Assembly: GCA_014238335.1 (NCBI GenBank)
Contig: JABABI010000037.1
Span: forward strand, 1 to 64,000
Direction of reading: 5' to 3'
DNA length: 64,000 nt
Source: Fuerstiella sp.
Lineage (GTDB): Bacteria > Planctomycetota > Planctomycetia > Planctomycetales > Planctomycetaceae
Notes under the pieces: generated by a model
Databases searched by the model: none
What the model was told of the DNA's origin: nothing
What the model saw: only the letters and a program-made list of their open reading frames with translations
Position numbers and translations under genes: made by a program
Shown here: positions 1 through 8,048 of the stretch, in pieces
How positions within the stretch are numbered: the stretch's first letter is position 1
Layout of the letters: each line of letters opens with the position of its first letter

Positions 1-2288
1 CTGATGATGTTCAGCTGTTGTTTGATCAGCAGGTGTTGTTTGCTGTCTCAATTAATCCGGAGTTGCGTGTCAAAGTCGCTCGTGGGCCTGGAGATTCTGT
101 TGTGCAACAGGCTGGTTACACACCGGTTCTGGTGAAAGTGATCAACGATGCAACAGTGACACGCCGTTTGCGGATCAGCAGCCCGCAGGCCGGTCCGGTC
201 TATGCGGGCACAGTGGAAGCCATCCTGCAACGCCAGGCGCAGACGGAGTTGAAGATCAACGAGAATGTGAAAGGTGATCGACGTTTTCTGGCCGTCGAAA
301 TATTTGACCAGTCGCCGATGACGTCTCGCCTGAGCGGTTTGCAGGTCGAATATCTGGTCGCCTTGATCTACAGTAGCGAAGCCGGTCAGCGGGAAGCAAA
401 CATAGTCTTCGACATTGGCGAAGGTACTCAGGACCTCGGTTTTCGCAGCGAGGTTCCGGTTCTGTTCAGTGTCGCCTCCGCAGTTCCCGTTAGACTAAGT
501 ATCAACGATTTCGATAGTCAACCGACGACGGCTCGGCTTGAGTTCCGAGACCGGGACGGTCGGATTTATCCGCCTCAGGCCAAACGACTTGCTCCCGATT
601 TTTTCTTTCAACCGCAGATCTACCGCAAGGATGGCGATGTCGTACTGTTGCCTCCGGGGGAGTTTGAACTCGTTTCCAAACGTGGTCCGGAGTACCTGCG
701 TACTAAACAGAAAGTCACGGTGACGGAAGACAGAGAAAACGTCGTCCACGTAAATCTGAAACGATGGATTAATCCGATGACGTTCGGATTTTATTGTGGC
801 GACCACCACATTCATGGTGCAGGGTGCTCGCATTACGACAACCCGACGCAGGGAGTGACTCCGCAGGATATGTTTGCTCAGGTGAAGGGTGAGGGACTGA
901 ATGTGGGCTGCGTTCTGACATGGGGACCGTGCTTTGACTACCAGCGGAATTATTTTTCACCGATCGCCGATACTGTCAGCGAACCTTTGAACATTCTTAA
1001 ATATGACCTGGAAATCAGCGGCTTCGGTTCCGCAGCATTGGGGCATGTGTGTCTACTGAACCTGACGAACCAGACGTTCCCGGGTTCTGATGGCACATCG
1101 ACGAAAGGATGGCCAACGTGGACGGTGCCGGTGCTGAGATGGGCCAAAGAACAGGGCGGAGTCACGGGTTATCCCCATTCCGCCCTGCATGTCGATCCTC
1201 GGCAGTCCGCCAGGTGGCAGCTTTCGAAACTTGACGCTGATGCGAACGGCACATTGTCCGCAGATGAAGCGGCAGCCGGATTGCTGGCCGAAGAGTTTGA
1301 GCGAACGGACGAGGACACAAACGGCCAGTTAACGCAGTCTGAACTTCAGAAGAGTGCTAACCGTGCCGCGGATACGTTGCCGAACATCGCATTGCCGTCC
1401 CTGAACGGCGGTGGGGCGATGGAGATTTTTGTCAGTACCAGCGAAGGCGTGTGTGACTTTATCAGCGCAATGGACACGGCCAGAATTCCGGAATGGAATA
1501 CGTGGTACCACCTTATGAACTGCGGTTTTCCACTGAAGCTGAGCGGAGAGACCGACTTCCCCTGCATGAGCAGCCGGCGAGTTGGCCAGGGCCGTGTGTA
1601 CGTGCAACTGGGCGATGTTAAGCAGGTCAGCTTTCCCGCATGGTGTCGGGGCGTCGCTGCCGGACAGTCTTATGTTTCTGACGGCTTCGCGCACGCGGTT
1701 AAGTTCACCGTGAACGACCATGCGCCCGGCCGTTCGGACATCGTGTCCGAACGGCCGACATCAGTCACTGTCAGGACCAGCGTTTCCTTTGCGCCGGAAC
1801 AACCCAACGCCGTGGCCTACGGAACGCTGCTGCCGTCGGCGGGTCGCCGAATGGTGGGCGACACGATTAACCTGCACGCTCCCAGAAATACTGGCTACAT
1901 GCGAGGCGGTCAGCGATTGGTCGAAGTTATCGTCAATGGCCGCGTTGCAGCATCAAAGTCGGTGGTCGCGGACGGAACGATCAACGATCTGGAATTTCGT
2001 CTCCCAATCCAGCAAAGCAGCTGGGTTGCCGTCCGACAATTCCCACAGTTGCACACTAATCCCGTCAACGTGATTGTTGACAATCAACCAATTAGAGCCT
2101 CACGCGACAGCGCAATGTGGTGTGCCGAATCCGTCCGGCTGCTGTGGCACAACCGGCGAAGATTTATTTCTGAGGCCGAACAGCTCGCCGCAAAGATCGC
2201 CTATACCAACGCTTTGGAAAAGTTCTTCCGCATCGCTGGTGAATCCGATGCTGACGACCGCAAGGTTATCAGGTTCTCGCTGGAGTAG
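1..2288 (+). CDS. PHP/CehA-like metallohydrolase-type protein, 5' end cut by window
   Basis: The frame is open from base 3 to the stop at 2286-2288, so the gene begins outside the window; the in-frame TTG at 18 is not a convincing start. The visible ~760 residues have beta-rich N-terminal parts, then a block starting GDHHIHGAGC (near base 801) with the HxH arrangement of PHP-type metal-dependent hydrolases of the CehA/McbA group. A pair of EF-hand-like calcium loops, DADANGTLSADE and DEDTNGQLTQSE, follows at about 1231-1340, inserted into the catalytic part. The C-terminal third is again beta-rich. Proteins of this build are usually secreted in planctomycetes, but the signal peptide would be outside the window. 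Substrate unknown. The family call rests on motif recognition, and phosphoesterase versus other hydrolase activity is open. Confidence 0.75.
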   Translation, partial: DDVQLLFDQQVLFAVSINPELRVKVARGPGDSVVQQAGYTPVLVKVINDATVTRRLRISSPQAGPVYAGTVEAILQRQAQTELKINENVKGDRRFLAVEIFDQSPMTSRLSGLQVEYLVALIYSSEAGQREANIVFDIGEGTQDLGFRSEVPVLFSVASAVPVRLSINDFDSQPTTARLEFRDRDGRIYPPQAKRLAPDFFFQPQIYRKDGDVVLLPPGEFELVSKRGPEYLRTKQKVTVTEDRENVVHVNLKRWINPMTFGFYCGDHHIHGAGCSHYDNPTQGVTPQDMFAQVKGEGLNVGCVLTWGPCFDYQRNYFSPIADTVSEPLNILKYDLEISGFGSAALGHVCLLNLTNQTFPGSDGTSTKGWPTWTVPVLRWAKEQGGVTGYPHSALHVDPRQSARWQLSKLDADANGTLSADEAAAGLLAEEFERTDEDTNGQLTQSELQKSANRAADTLPNIALPSLNGGGAMEIFVSTSEGVCDFISAMDTARIPEWNTWYHLMNCGFPLKLSGETDFPCMSSRRVGQGRVYVQLGDVKQVSFPAWCRGVAAGQSYVSDGFAHAVKFTVNDHAPGRSDIVSERPTSVTVRTSVSFAPEQPNAVAYGTLLPSAGRRMVGDTINLHAPRNTGYMRGGQRLVEVIVNGRVAASKSVVADGTINDLEFRLPIQQSSWVAVRQFPQLHTNPVNVIVDNQPIRASRDSAMWCAESVRLLWHNRRRFISEAEQLAAKIAYTNALEKFFRIAGESDADDRKVIRFSLE

Positions 2289-2400
2289 TCCGAGTTACGA
2301 CGGAACTTCGGATTGGCTTTTGATCGGGGATTAATAATTTTCTGTTGCCCGACGGCACCTGAAAGTGCTGGCTCGGTTTGCCCGTCATTCGCCAATCGGT

Positions 2401-2929
2401 CTAGTTTGCGTTCGCCACTTTGCGGGCAGCAGCCAACATGGCCCTGGCTTGCTGATCGGCCAAAGACCACCGTTGACAAGTTCAAGGAGCTTCTTGCCAA
2501 TCGCGTCATAGTTCGTCTTTCCGGGAACGCTGTTCTTCTTGTTGTTCACCACCGATTTGTTTTGAGTGCGGCCAGCTTGACAGCGGCTTCCTTTGGGGGC
2601 AACTTGCCGGCTTTTACGGCCACCTGAATTTCGAAATATACTGCCTTCGTCACGCTCTTTGGGCCGTCGTTTTCCTGACCCTTTACCGCCGTGGACTTCT
2701 TGAACGCAGCCCGCTTGGCGACGGCTTCCTCTGTCGTCAGTCTGCCTGCCTTGACAGCTCTCTTGAGCTCTTGGGCAAGTGCCCCGTCGTCAGGGGGTTC
2801 GGCCTGTGTCAAATCGCCAAAACTCAATGCCACCAGACGGTGACATCTTCTAGTGACAGGTGACACTTTCTTGCTGCTGCAGCCACTGCGATGCGCCGGA
2901 TCCTTGTGGACCGTGCTCGCGCGAAGCAA
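2401..2929 (-). pseudogene. Frameshifted helical-repeat protein relic
   Basis: Reading the minus strand from about 2840 gives a mature-looking protein start (LTQAEPPDDG) and two copies of a helical repeat: ELKRAVKAGRLTTEEAVAKR and, after a linker, EIQVAVKAGKLPPKEAAVKL. The frame stops at 2546-2548. The next frame continues plausibly with KTNYDAIGKKLLELVNGG, and the third frame with DQQARAMLAAARKVANAN ending in TAG at 2401-2403. At least two frameshifts (near 2550 and near 2465) are therefore needed to read the whole protein. Repeats of the type 'VKAGKLTxEEAxAK' occur in small secreted planctomycete proteins of unknown function. The upstream end (2860-2929) overlaps the opposite-strand sigma relic and does not look like coding sequence. 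Decay is the simplest reading; sequencing error would have to have hit twice. Confidence 0.6.
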
Positions 2930-3195
2930 ATGGAAAGGGGGGCGGGGATCTATAGCGAGAGCTCCTGGAGGATGTGGTGGAAGCCCTGCCTGATGCTGAC
3001 TTACTGGCGCTGCGTGAGGCGCTCGAAAAACTGAAATCAGAAGACCCGCTGAAAGCAGAACTGGTTGAGCGGCATTGTGTTGCAGGTCAGACGGGTGACC
3101 AGGCCGCGGAAGTTCTGGGCATTTCTGTCAGCATTGCGGACCGTCACTCGGCGTTTGTCCGAGCCTGGCTGAAGACGGAAGGTCGAGGCGTTTGA
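2864..3195 (+). pseudogene. Broken ECF-type RNA polymerase sigma factor
   Basis: The 3' part (from 2974, GTG-type start possible) encodes a region-4 helix-turn-helix: LEKLKSEDPLKAELVERHC, then QAAEVLGISVSIADRHSAFV. This matches the planctomycete ECF_sigma family. Immediately upstream, in another frame, 2864-2950 reads HFLAAAATAMRRILVDRARA, the conserved inter-region segment of the same family. A frameshift near 2950 and a TAG in the alternate frame separate the two parts, a TGA lies directly upstream at 2861-2863, and region 2 is absent. The gene therefore cannot make a working sigma factor. The relic overlaps the degraded gene on the other strand, so this stretch has lost at least two genes. 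Confidence 0.75.
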
Positions 3196-3212
3196 CGCCT
3201 CTGCCGCTTTTT
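3185..3212 (+). terminator. Rho-independent-type terminator of the sigma relic
   Basis: GAGGCGT-ttg-ACGCCTC forms a perfect 7-bp stem (3185-3191 with 3195-3201), spanning the TGA stop codon, followed by a T5 run at 3208-3212. Confidence 0.5.
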
Positions 3213-3214
3213 GG

Positions 3215-3234
3215 GGAATATTCTTAAATATTCC
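3215..3234. repeat. Perfect AT-rich palindrome
   Basis: GGAATATT-ctta-AATATTCC is an exact 8-bp inverted repeat just downstream of the sigma relic. It could be an operator or an old insertion scar; nothing nearby decides. Confidence 0.5.
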
Positions 3235-3812
3235 TGATGCTCAATCGACGTTTGCCTCATTTGTCCTCGTGGTGGGACATTCCGGTTTTGGGGCAATGAC
3301 AAGCACACAGCGTCAGCAAAGAACGGGATATGTCGAAGATCTGCGGGGCACCGAGCCAGTGTCGAAGCTCTGGCAGCGCCGCCTACGGAGACGATCTCCG
3401 ATCGTGCCGAATGCCGCGGCATGGAAACAAGGAAGGTCGTGGTCAGTGCACGCGGAATGCATCCGGCGAGCACACAGCGCCAGCAAGTGAGTCTTTCACA
3501 ACGGTGCCTGCCCTCACGGCTTGCGTCGGCTTACGCTTCGCCATGGGCGTCAGCCATGACACGCGGTGTCATCGACTGACGCTGATATTGTCGGACGCTC
3601 CGCAGCCATCTGTCCGCAACCAACACGTCTCGATTTCCATCCGGGTAAAAACGATCGGATGCGTTTGCTCAACCGCCCGTTCCTGCCAATAATGCTCTGA
3701 CCAGACTCGCAACTCACGTCAGGGGCGAGAACACTCAAATCCGATTACTCGCTGCCATTGGTCGCTTCAGCTGATTCAACTGCGGCACTTTTTTTATGAA
3801 TCAGCCTTGCTC
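3235..3812. other. Intergenic, no convincing gene
   Basis: Several short open frames exist on both strands, but none has recognisable motifs or consistent codon use. It probably continues the decayed region at 2401-3195 and contains the trmL promoter. Confidence 0.5.
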
Positions 3813-4280
3813 ATGCCGTCCCCCGTCTTGAACGTCGTTCTGTACCAGCCCGAGATTCCTCAGAACACAGGCAACATTGGTCGTACGTGTGTTGCGATCG
3901 GAGCAAAGTTGTGGCTGATTCGTCCGCTCGGTTACAAGCTGGATGATCGGTATTTGAGGCGGGCCGGAATGGACTACTGGCAGCACCTGGACTGGGAAGC
4001 GGTCGACAGCTGGTCCGAAGTTCAGCAGCGGCTGCCGGATTCATCTGTCTGGTATCTGACAAAAACAGCCGCTCGAATGGTCTGGGATGCGGAATTCAGT
4101 CGCGGCGACATTCTGCTGTTTGGGAGCGAGTCCCGAGGGTTGCCGCCATCCATTTTGAATGAATGTGTGGCCAACAAGCTGAAGCTTCCGATGACCGATC
4201 TGGTTCGCAGCCTGAATCTGGCCAGTACGATGAATACCGTTGCCTACGAAGCCGTGCGACAGTTTGGCGGGCTTGAATGA
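3813..4280 (+). CDS. trmL: tRNA (cytidine(34)-2'-O)-methyltransferase TrmL
   Basis: 155 residues, normal for the YibK/TrmL branch of the SPOUT methyltransferases, which 2'-O-methylate the wobble base of tRNA-Leu using SAM. The N-terminus NVVLYQPEIPQNTGNIGRTC is the family signature. The knot-forming segment has LLFGSESRGLP (about residue 101) and the C-terminus LNLASTMNTVAYEA. The ATG at 3813 is preferred to the in-frame TTG at 3807 because it places the first strand close to the start as in homologues. Single-gene unit: upstream is degraded sequence, downstream genes are convergent. The enzyme is cytoplasmic. Confidence 0.95.
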   Translation: MPSPVLNVVLYQPEIPQNTGNIGRTCVAIGAKLWLIRPLGYKLDDRYLRRAGMDYWQHLDWEAVDSWSEVQQRLPDSSVWYLTKTAARMVWDAEFSRGDILLFGSESRGLPPSILNECVANKLKLPMTDLVRSLNLASTMNTVAYEAVRQFGGLE

Positions 4281-4368
4281 GTAATCGTAGTCCGCACGCA
4301 ATGCGGCGCCTTGACGTCGCCGGCGGCGGGAAGTGTGGACGGTTCATCGCTGAGGCGTTGCACGCGGC

Positions 4369-5247
4369 CTACGTTGGTGCCGTTGGCGTTTTTGCCTGGC
4401 GGGCCAGTCGGCGGTCGAACACTTCCTGGACGGAAACCTCGATCGTTCTGCATAGTTCGTCCAGATCCAGGTCATCTTCGTCAAAGCCAAACGGTTCTTC
4501 GACGTGTTCCGCCACTGTTTCAAGGCCCAGCATGAAATACGCGACGATGCCGGTCAGCGGCACGGTCCACCAGCGGAAACTGTCCACGATGCCCCAGGGA
4601 AACGTGATCAGGTACAGCCCGACACACTGTCTGGCGAACGTGCGATAGGAACGAACGATTCGAGTATTACGGATCCGTTCACAACCTCCGCAGATGTCCA
4701 GAAACAGTCGAGCTTCTGCGTCCAGCACTCGCAGGTCGTCACCATCGATAAAACCATCGGACTTCCATGAACCGAGCTCTTCATACATGCGAGTGATCAG
4801 ATACGACGGGACATGCGAAGGCTGATCAGGACACGCTTCGAAGCCATCCAGCTTCTGCAGGTTGGCACCTTCGCGCAGGTGATCTTTCATAGCATAGGCG
4901 AAAGCCACGATTTCAATTCGAAATTTATTCAACTCGTCGTCACCAGCTTTGCACAGGTCAGCCACTTTGATGGCCATGTTGCGACTGATGTTGACCAGAG
5001 TGCCCCACAGTTTGCGAGCTTCCCACCATCTGGCGTAGGACGAGTTTGTTCGAAATACCAGCAGCCAGCCCAGGACCAGGGTGAATGCGGCATGCAGATC
5101 GGGTGGCAGCGTGATGAATTCGCCGTAGCCAGACTGTGTTTCGACCCACACGGCGAGAAGGGCATACGCCGCTGTCGCTAACGCGTAGAGGCTTACATTC
5201 CGCAGTGTTGCACTGCGGGCAATTTCTGACACAACATCGCGATTCAT
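4369..5247 (-). CDS. Bestrophin/UPF0187 family membrane protein
   Basis: 292 residues with hydrophobic segments near residues 18-38, 52-66 and 205-250. Features of bacterial bestrophin-like channels are visible: TNSSYARWWEARKLWGTLVN after the second membrane segment, and PFGFDEDDLDLDEL near the C-terminus, matching the family's 'PFG.d..DL.ld' element. Bacterial bestrophins form pentameric ion channels in the inner membrane; ion selectivity cannot be read from the sequence. The ATG overlaps the stop of the upstream membrane-protein gene by 4 bases (ATGA at 5244-5247), so the two are probably translationally coupled. Last gene of a three-gene minus operon. Confidence 0.9.
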   Translation of the reverse strand: MNRDVVSEIARSATLRNVSLYALATAAYALLAVWVETQSGYGEFITLPPDLHAAFTLVLGWLLVFRTNSSYARWWEARKLWGTLVNISRNMAIKVADLCKAGDDELNKFRIEIVAFAYAMKDHLREGANLQKLDGFEACPDQPSHVPSYLITRMYEELGSWKSDGFIDGDDLRVLDAEARLFLDICGGCERIRNTRIVRSYRTFARQCVGLYLITFPWGIVDSFRWWTVPLTGIVAYFMLGLETVAEHVEEPFGFDEDDLDLDELCRTIEVSVQEVFDRRLARQAKTPTAPT

Positions 5248-5837
5248 TGTATTGTGGCTTGGTCAATCCCCGGAACGTATGCAGAAGCGGAAGGTGATTC
5301 CCCCGTATTCTTCGACCCATGCTGAACCGCATCTGAAATCAAAGCGTTATCAAACCGGTTCTCAGGCTCTGCGTGAATACTGTCAGATCCCGTTCTGGTC
5401 CACATGTACAGGCCGAGTGGCAGTGCGAACGTCGTGTATGCGGCTGCAATCAGCGATATCGGTTGCTGGGCATCTGTTGGTCCCCAGTGCAGCACTGTGA
5501 TCAGGATGAGACAGAATGACGAAATAGCCGGCCCCGAGAGACCGAACGCGATACCACGCGTGAGCTTCCCGCGTTTGCTGAGAAACGCCACCAACATTCC
5601 AATCGGGGACAGAACAATCCCCGTCGCGACAATACTTTCAATGTTGTAGAACGCAGCGGCGACGCCCAGAACGATTGTTGTGCACTGCAGACCGAGACAG
5701 ATTCGAAGAGGCCGCAGATTTGTGGTGACTTCGGCCTCAACCGGCTCAAACGACGATTGCGGTGCACGAAACGGATTGTCGTCTGACGCGGTCATGATGT
5801 TCTGTATTGAACTCGTCGCCTGTCGGTCACACCTCAC
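5244..5837 (-). CDS. Hypothetical multi-pass membrane protein
   Basis: 197 residues from GTG at 5837, which overlaps the TGA of the upstream prenyltransferase gene (GTGA, 5834-5837). An internal ATG at 5795 would give 183 residues beginning MTASDDNPFRAP, a soluble N-terminal pattern often seen in small planctomycete membrane proteins. About four hydrophobic segments lie between residues 45 and 145 (for example LQCTTIVLGVAAAFYN and SSFCLILITVLHW), and the C-terminal 50 residues are polar. No family is recognised. The 4-base overlaps on both sides make co-translation with the prenyltransferase and bestrophin genes likely, so its role is probably tied to theirs or to the same membrane. Confidence 0.75.
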   Translation of the reverse strand: MRCDRQATSSIQNIMTASDDNPFRAPQSSFEPVEAEVTTNLRPLRICLGLQCTTIVLGVAAAFYNIESIVATGIVLSPIGMLVAFLSKRGKLTRGIAFGLSGPAISSFCLILITVLHWGPTDAQQPISLIAAAYTTFALPLGLYMWTRTGSDSIHAEPENRFDNALISDAVQHGSKNTGESPSASAYVPGIDQATIQ

Positions 5838-6802
5838 GACATGGGAATAACGCGTTTCATCAGCGTCGCGGGTATGACCATGATGACAACCAGACTGGCC
5901 AGTCGACTGCTACCCGTCACGCAGAATACCATGGCGGCGTCGATGAAAATAATGTTTAACAGCATGAATCCGACTGTTTTCTGCAGCAGCCTTGGCTGGT
6001 TTACCTGGATGGCCTGCATGCACCGCAGACCCACATTCGCAGCAATCAAACACAGCGCAATCAACGCTCCCGTGGCGGCCGGCTGCACTGACATTACTTT
6101 CACTGCTGTCCAGCCGTTGATCCCGATGCCGGTCAGCGCGACCGCCAGTCCTGAAGTCAGAGCGAGTCTGGATGAATCTCCCGTTTCGTTACGAGCAAAC
6201 CATGTGATTCCAAAAACATAGACTGCGAGTGCTGCCGCAATCGTGACCTGTGGACCCGACCAGACGTCGGCCCAGCTTCCCGCACAGCTGGCCCCCAGCA
6301 TGATGTTCAGGAAGCGACAGCCGGCCATGCCAAACGGGCTGGCAGCCGTATTCTTCAGAACGGAATCGTACAGCACGACGGCAGCTGTCAGAATCAGGGC
6401 AATGCAGACGCCCACGGGTTCTGTCTCAGCGAATATCCCGGCCAGCCCTGCGGCAACGACACCCGTCAACATCAGCATGCTTCCGAAGACTGCAGCTGAC
6501 TTCTTTGAGATTTGGCCCGAAGGAATCGGCCGTTCCGGTCGCTCCTTTGCGTCCAGTGCGGCGTCGAATACATCATTCAGGACCATGCCGCCCAGATACA
6601 ATCCAGCGCTGGACAGCAGCAGCAGCCAGAAGTGTTTTAACGCCAGGATGTCGGGCAGACTTCGTTCTGAACTGCTGACGGTGAAGCCACACAAAACGTT
6701 GGTCAACGCTGTAAAGACCGTCGGCAGCCGCATCAGTCGCAACCAGGTACGAACCGTTGAATCCGCAGGTTGACGTACGTCGGGAATACCGTTCTCTGTC
6801 AT
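5834..6802 (-). CDS. UbiA-type prenyltransferase family protein
   Basis: 322 residues from ATG 6802; an upstream GTG-type start at 6835 would add 11. Multi-pass membrane protein with the aspartate-rich NDVFDAALDAKERPERPIPS motif, the NDxxDxxxD Mg-diphosphate-binding site of UbiA-superfamily aromatic prenyltransferases, and R(L)MRLPTVFTALTNVLCG near the N-terminus. The second Asp motif is weak (LYDSVLKNT). The family covers quinone, heme O, chlorophyll and other lipid prenylations, and the acceptor cannot be assigned here. First gene of the operon running to 4369; the neighbouring bestrophin suggests membrane physiology rather than a quinone pathway cluster. Confidence 0.85.
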   Translation of the reverse strand: MTENGIPDVRQPADSTVRTWLRLMRLPTVFTALTNVLCGFTVSSSERSLPDILALKHFWLLLLSSAGLYLGGMVLNDVFDAALDAKERPERPIPSGQISKKSAAVFGSMLMLTGVVAAGLAGIFAETEPVGVCIALILTAAVVLYDSVLKNTAASPFGMAGCRFLNIMLGASCAGSWADVWSGPQVTIAAALAVYVFGITWFARNETGDSSRLALTSGLAVALTGIGINGWTAVKVMSVQPAATGALIALCLIAANVGLRCMQAIQVNQPRLLQKTVGFMLLNIIFIDAAMVFCVTGSSRLASLVVIMVIPATLMKRVIPMS

Positions 6803-6914
6803 TTCTTGATTCGATTTATGCGAGCGTGGCGACACGGTGTTACGACGTTACACTTGGCTGGAGTCGACCGTGATTTACCTGTTTCATCCGCTGTTCACAG
6901 AAGTTGCGTCAGTC

Positions 6915-7904
6915 ATGTTCAGAGAGTCTATTGTCTTTGCCGGCTTCATCATACTCACCGCTATCTCACCCCAGACTGCTGCCCAGACAGGGACGCGGAA
7001 AAAGGCGAAGCCACCTTCGCGACCATCGATCGTCTGGGTCAATCAGCCAAAGGACAGTCAGTTGCCGCTTCCGGCAAACACGCAGCACCTGACGTTTCAC
7101 AGCACACTGGTGAACAAGGATATTGGTTACTGCATTTATCTGCCGCCGGGTTACGCATCATCCACAGAATTGCGGTATCCCGTGATTTACAACCTGCACG
7201 GCAACGGTGGTAACGAATTCACGAGTGTTGATTCGGTCCGTCTTCTGCACGAAGGAATCGAATCGGGACGCTGGCCGGAGATGATCATGGTACTGCCGAA
7301 TGGCGGGCACAGTACGTTCTACAAGGATTCAGCGGATGGACAATTTCCGATCGAATCCATCTTCATCACGGAGTTCATCCCTTTCATCGAAAAAAACTAT
7401 CGCACAATCGGTGCTCGCCAGGGTCGCTGCATCGAAGGCTTTTCGATGGGAGGCCGAGGATCCACTCGACTGGCTGTCAAGTATCCGGAATTGTTCTGCA
7501 GCCTGTTCTGTCAGGCTGGCAATGTGCCTCATCTGCTGGAGGCATTTGACCAGGCTGAACCGGAAATCCGCGAGAATTTGCTTTTGGGGCCTGACCGCAC
7601 AGACTGGGAGGCTGATGATGTTTATGAACTGACGAAAAAGAATGTCGGTCGAATTAAGACCAGTCTGCGCATTCAAATAGCGTGCGGTACAAAAGACTTT
7701 GGTCACATCAAGACAGTTCGCGACTTTCACATTCATCTGCAGACGCTGGGCATCGACCATACCTACATCGAACTGGAAGGCCTGGCCCACAAGCGCACCG
7801 AGATGATTGGGCGAATGAAGCCGATCTGGTTCGACTATCATGTCGAGTCCATGCGTCGGGCGACCGCGAAGCAGCAAGAGAAAAGCCGCCGGACGGTGCG
7901 TTAA
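6915..7904 (+). CDS. Secreted esterase, putative esterase (EstD/Fes-like) family
   Basis: 329 residues from ATG 6915, chosen because it opens a clean signal peptide (MFRESIVFAGFIILTAIS, cleavage near TAAQ). Upstream in-frame starts add a non-signal extension. Alpha/beta-hydrolase fold: YPVIYNLHGNGGNE carries the oxyanion strand, EGFSMGGRGSTRL has the GxSxGG nucleophile elbow, and ELEGLAHKRTE supplies the likely catalytic His. The layout matches the 'putative esterase' family that includes feruloyl/acetyl-xylan esterase-like enzymes and S-formylglutathione hydrolases. A periplasmic or extracellular role on polysaccharide esters is inferred. The start lies close to the divergent prenyltransferase operon. 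Confidence 0.85.
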   Translation: MFRESIVFAGFIILTAISPQTAAQTGTRKKAKPPSRPSIVWVNQPKDSQLPLPANTQHLTFHSTLVNKDIGYCIYLPPGYASSTELRYPVIYNLHGNGGNEFTSVDSVRLLHEGIESGRWPEMIMVLPNGGHSTFYKDSADGQFPIESIFITEFIPFIEKNYRTIGARQGRCIEGFSMGGRGSTRLAVKYPELFCSLFCQAGNVPHLLEAFDQAEPEIRENLLLGPDRTDWEADDVYELTKKNVGRIKTSLRIQIACGTKDFGHIKTVRDFHIHLQTLGIDHTYIELEGLAHKRTEMIGRMKPIWFDYHVESMRRATAKQQEKSRRTVR

Positions 7905-7956
7905 ACGAACGTCCCCTGTCGTGAGACCTGTGACCGTGATCCTCCGAGCTGAGCAG

Positions 7957-7976
7957 GGTGCGTGAAGGGACGCACC
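7957..7976. repeat. Short palindrome, GGTGCGT family
   Basis: GGTGCGT-gaaggg-ACGCACC, a 7-bp inverted repeat in the gap between convergent genes. Similar palindromes with the same arms occur at 54820-54839 and 54983-55004, and the flank tgtctac recurs near the third copy. Confidence 0.6.
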
Positions 7977-8048
7977 GTTGTCTACTGGTCTTCCGCATCA
8001 GCATGTTGATTCATCCAAGCGACAGCTCAGACAAGCCGACGAAGTCGG

